This document shows positions 59,801 through 64,000 of a stretch of 64,000 nucleotides of DNA, piece after piece. The position numbers were made by a program, and so were the translations under genes. Under the pieces are notes generated by a model, which worked only from the letters and a program-made list of their open reading frames with translations, was not told where the DNA came from and did no database searches. The stretch's first letter is position 1; every line of letters starts with the position of its first letter. The DNA is from Pelodera strongyloides (taxonomy: Eukaryota; Nematoda; Chromadorea; Rhabditida; Rhabditidae), in contig JAANDG010000551.1 of the NCBI GenBank assembly GCA_036852015.1, forward strand, positions 34,799 to 98,798, given 5' to 3'.

Positions 59801-62800
59801 ACGAGTAAAAAACGAGTTCAAAATCTCAGCTCAGTGTTTTTGTACCAGAAAACCCTGTGGCAAGATGCTGAACGAGTAAAAAACGAGTTCAAAATCTCAG
59901 CTCACTCAGTGTTTTTGTACCAGAAAACCCTGTGGCAAGATGCTGAACGAGTAAAAAACGAGTTCAAAATCTCAGCTCAGTGTTTTTACCAGAAAACCCT
60001 GTGGCAAGATGCTGAACGAGTAAAAAAAAAAACGAGTTCAAAATCTCAGCTCAGTGTTTTTTGTACCAGAAAACCCTGTGGCAAGATGCTGAACGAGTAA
60101 AAAAAACGAGTTCAAAATCTCAGCTCAGTGTTTTTGTACCAGAAAACCCTGTGGCAAGATGCTGAACGAGTAAAAAACGAGTTCAAAATCTCAGCTCAGT
60201 GTTTTTTGTACCAGAAAACCCTGTGGCAAGATGCTGAACGAGTAAAAAACGAGTTCAAAATCTCAGCTCAGTGTTTTTGTACCAGAAAACCCTGTGGCAA
60301 GATGCTGAACGAGTTAAAAAACGAGTTCAAAATCTCAGCTCACTCAGTGTTTTTTTGTACCAGAAAACCCTGTGGCAAGATGCTGAACGAGTAAAAAAAC
60401 GAGTTCAAAATCTCAGCTCAGTGTTTTTTGTACCAGAAAACCCTGTGGCAAGATGTTGAACGAGTAAAAAACGAGTTCAAAATCTCAGCTCACTCAGTGG
60501 TTTTTGTACCAGAAAACCCTGTGGCAAGATGCTGAACGAGTAAAAAACGAGTTCAACATCTCAGCTCAGTGTTTTTGTACCAGAAAACCCTGTGGCAAGA
60601 TGCTGAACTGAAACGAGTTCAAAATCTCAGCTCAGTGTTTTTGTACCAGAAAACCCTGTGGCAAGATGCTGAACGAGTAAAAAACGAGTTCAAAATCTCA
60701 GCTCACTCAGTGTTTTTGTACCAGAAAACCCTGTGGCAAGATGCTGAACGAGTAAAAAACGAGTTCAAAATCTCAGCTCAGTGTTTTTGTACCAGAAAAC
60801 CCTGTGGCAAGATGCTGAACGAGTAAAAAACGAGTTCAAAATCTCAGCTCAGTGGTTTTTGTACCAGAAAACCCTGTGGCAAGATGCTGAACGAGTAAAA
60901 AACGAGTTCAAAATCTCAGCTCACTCAGTGTTTTTGTACCAGAAAACCCTGTGGCAAGATGCTGAACGAGTAAAAAACGAGTTCAAAATTCATCTCAGCT
61001 CAGTGTTTTTTGTACCAGAAAACCCTGTGGCAAGATGCTGAACGAGTAAAAACGAGTTCAAAATCTCAGCTCAGTGTTTTTGTACCAGAAAACCCTGTGG
61101 CAAGATGCTGAACGAGTAAAAAACGAGTTCAAAATCTCAGCTCAGTGTTTTTTGTACCAGAAAACCCTGTGGCAAGATGCTGAACGAGTAAAAAACGAGT
61201 TCAAAATCTCAGCTCAGTGTTTTTGTACCAGAAAACCCTGTGGCAAGATGCTGAACGAGTAAAAACGAGTTCAAAATCTCAGCTCAGCTCAGTGTTTTTG
61301 TACCAGAAAACCCTGTGGCAAGATGCTGAACGAGTAAAAACGAGTTCAAAATCTCAGCTCAGTGTTTTTGTACCAGAAAACCCTGTGGCAAGATGCTGAA
61401 CGAGTAAAAAACGAGTTCAACAAAATCTCAGCTCAGTGTTTTTGTACCAGAAAACCCTGTGGCAAGATGCTGAACGAGTTAAAAACGAGTTCAAAATCTC
61501 AGCTCAGTGTTTTTGTACCAGAAAACCCTGTGGCAAGATGCTGAACGAGTTAAAAACGAGTTCAAAATCTCAGCTCAGTGTTTTTGTACCAGAAAACCCT
61601 GTGGCAAGATGCTGAACGAGTGTGAACGAGTTCAACATCTCAGCGCAGTGTTTTTTTACCAGAAAACCCTGTGGCAAGATGCTGAACGAGTAAAAAACGA
61701 GTTCAACATCTCAGCTCAGTGTTTTTGTACCAGAAAACCCTGTGGCAAGATGCTGAACGAGTAAAAACGAGTTCAAAATCTCAGCTCAGTGTTTTTGTAC
61801 CAGAAAACCCTGTGGCAAGATGCTGAACGAGTAAAAAAAACGAGTTCAAAATCTCAGCTCAGTGTTTTTTTGTACCAGAAAACCCTGTGGCAAGATGCTG
61901 AACGAGTAAAAAACGAGTTCAAAATCTCAGCTCAGTGTTTTTGTACCAGAAAACCCTGTGGCAAGATGCTGAACGAGTAAAAAACGAGTTCAAAATCTCA
62001 GCTCAGTGTTTTTGTACCAGAAAACCCTGTGGCAAGATGCTGAACGAGTAAAAAACGAGTTCAAAATCTCAGCTCAGTGTTTTTGTACCAGAAAACCCTG
62101 TGGCAAGATGCTGAACGAGTAAAAACGAGTTCAAAATCTCAGCTCAGTGTTTTTCTACCAGAAAACCCTGTGGCAAGATGCTGAACGAGTGCTGAACGAG
62201 TTCAACATCTCAGCGCAGTGTTTTTTTACCAGAAAACCCTGTGGCAAGATGCTGAACGAGTAAAAAACGAGTTCAAAATCTCAGCTCAGTGTTTTTGTAC
62301 CAGAAAACCCTGTGGCAAGATGCTGAACGAGTAAAAAACGAGTTCAAAATATCTCTCAGTGTTGTTTTTTGTACCAAAAAAAAAAAAACCCTGTGGCAAG
62401 ATGCTGAACGAGTAAAAACGAGTTCAAAATCTCAGCTCAGTGTTTTGTACCAGAAAACCCTGTGGCAAGATGCTGAACGAGTAAAAAACGAGTTCAAAAT
62501 CTCAGCTCAGTGTTTTTGTACCAGAAAAACCCTGTGGCAAGATGCTGAACGAGTAAAAAACGAGTTCAAAATCTCAGCTCAGTGTTTTTGTACCAGAAAA
62601 CCTGTGGCAAGATGCTGAACGAGTAAAAAACGAGTTCAAAATCTCAGCTCAGTGGTTTTTGTACCAGAAAACCCTGTGGCAAACCCTGTGGCAAAATGCT
62701 AAAAAAAAAAACGAGTTCAAAATCTCAGCTCAGTGTTTTGTACCAGAAAACCCTGTGGCAAGATGCTGAACGAGTAAAAAACGAGTTCAAAATCTCAGCT

Positions 62801-64000
62801 CAGTGTTTTTGTACCAGAAAACCCTGTGGCAAGATGCTGAACGAGTAAAAAACGAGTTCAAAATCTCAGCTCAGTGTTTTTGTACCAGAAAACCCTGTGG
62901 CAAGATGCTGAACGAGTAAAAAAAAACGAGTTCAAAATCTCAGCTCAGTGTTTTTGTACCAGAAAACCCTGTGGCAAGATGCTGAACGAGTAAAAAACGA
63001 GTTCAAAATCTCAGCTCAGTGTTTTTGTACCAGAAAACCCTGTGGCAAGATGCTGAACGAGTAAAAACGAGTTCAAAATCTCAGCTCACTCAGTGTTTTT
63101 GTACCAGAAAACCCTGTGGCAAGATGCTGAACGAGTTAAAAAAACGAGTTCAACATCTCAGCTCAGTGTTTTGTACCAGAAAACCCTGTGGCAAGATGCT
63201 GAACGAGTAAAAAAAACGAGTTCAAATCTCAGCTCAGTGTTTTTGTACCAGAAAACCCTGTGGCAAAATGCTGAACGAGTAAAAAACGAGTTCAAAATCT
63301 CAGCTCAGTGTTTTTGTACCAGAAAACCCTGTGGCAAGATGCTGAACGAGTAAAAAAACGAGTTCAAAATCTCAGCTCAAGGGTTTTTGTACCAGAAAAC
63401 CCTGTGGGCAAGATGCTGAACGAGTAAAAACGAGTTCAAAATCTCAGCTCAGTGTTTTTGTACCAGAAAACCCTGTGGCAAGATGCTGAACGAGTAACAA
63501 AAACGAGTTCAAAATCTCAGCTCACCAGTGTTTTTGTACCAGAAAACCCTGTGGCAAGATGCTGAAACGAGTAAAAAACGAGTTCAAAATCTCAGCTCAG
63601 TGTTTTTGTACCAGAAAACCCTGTGGCAAGATGCTGAACGAGTAAAAAACGAGTTCAAAATCTCAGCTCAGCTCAGTGTTTTGTACCAGAAAACCCTGTG
63701 GCAAGATGCTGAACGAGTAAAAAACGAGTTCAAAATCTCAGCTCAGTGTTTTTGTACCAGAAAACCCTGTGGCAAGATGCTGAACGAGTAAAAAACGAGT
63801 TCAAAATCTCAGCTCAGTGTTTTGTACCAGAAAACCCTGTGGCAAGATGCTGAACGAGTAAAAACGAGTTCAAAATCTCAGCTCAGGTTTTTGTACCAGA
63901 AAACCCTGTGGCAAGATGAGAACGAGAAAAAACGAGTTCAAAATCTCAGCTCAGTGTTTTTACCAGAAAACCCTGTGGCAAGATGCTGAACGAGTAAAAA
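47828..64000 (+). repeat. 71-bp satellite array, over 16 kb, continues past the window
   Basis: About 225 head-to-tail copies of a 71-bp unit containing CCCTGTGGCAAGATGCTGAA, CGAGTAAAAAACGAGTTC and ATCTCAGCTCAGTGTTTTTG. The commonest spacing is exactly 71 bp (for example the same ATCTCAGC at 59042 and 59113). Copies between about 48 and 58 kb have many small indels, mostly in the A and T runs; copies after about 59 kb are far more uniform. Common variants are CAACATCTC for CAAAATCTC and an extra CTCA giving GCTCACTCAGTG. All reading frames break every two to three units because 71 is not divisible by three, so no protein is encoded. Confidence 0.97.

Noticed and set aside
47874..63791. Dozens of short frames encoding LYQKTLWQDAERVK and CTRKPCGKMLNE peptides
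   Set aside because: They are the same 71-bp satellite read in rotating frames; each stops after two or three units because the period is not divisible by three.
47828..64000. CRISPR-like array
   Set aside because: Units are directly abutting with no unique spacers, the unit is 71 bp, and the genome is eukaryotic.

Overview
This is eukaryotic nuclear DNA, most likely from a rhabditid-type nematode. The evidence is many short introns ending in TTTCAG or TTTTAG, splice-acceptor-like sites a few bases upstream of several start codons (expected for spliced-leader trans-splicing), gene pairs laid out like operons, and best-remembered protein matches to conserved animal housekeeping families. The species cannot be named from the sequence. 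All gene models were assembled by eye from exons that stay in frame across canonical GT-AG introns. Every completed model has a total coding length divisible by three.

Layout: 1-10207 (+) is the 3' two thirds of a DHX9/RNA helicase A gene. 10747-17702 (+) is an MCM-binding protein gene, perhaps the downstream member of an operon with the helicase. 18612-19511 (-) is a D-aminoacyl-tRNA deacylase. 20310-23984 (+) is dolichyl-phosphate glucosyltransferase ALG5 and 24601-28992 (+) is the shared Pol I/III subunit RPAC1 (AC40); these two form a second operon-like pair. 30370-32123 (-) is an OPA3-family mitochondrial protein, divergent from 32697-46174 (+), a 34-exon iRhom (inactive rhomboid) gene. 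From about 47040 to the right edge there is only tandem satellite DNA: a short degenerate array of about 123-bp units, then over 16 kb (about 225 copies) of a 71-bp satellite that runs out of the window.

Introns carry many small non-autonomous inverted-repeat elements in at least five families. One is a 648-bp element with 90-bp perfect terminal inverted repeats and a 9-bp target-site duplication in iRhom intron 1. The MCMBP gene has a GC-rich intronic island with a strong G-quadruplex motif and a tRNA-Gly(GCC) relic.

The genes are housekeeping functions (RNA unwinding, DNA replication licensing, translation quality control, N-glycosylation, transcription, mitochondrial maintenance, membrane-protein trafficking), not one pathway. 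No prokaryotic-type system is present. The strongest unexplained structures are the 71-bp satellite with its hairpin core and possible 8-mer higher-order repeat, the related dimeric array at its edge, and an iRhom that keeps the protease serine but has lost the histidine.
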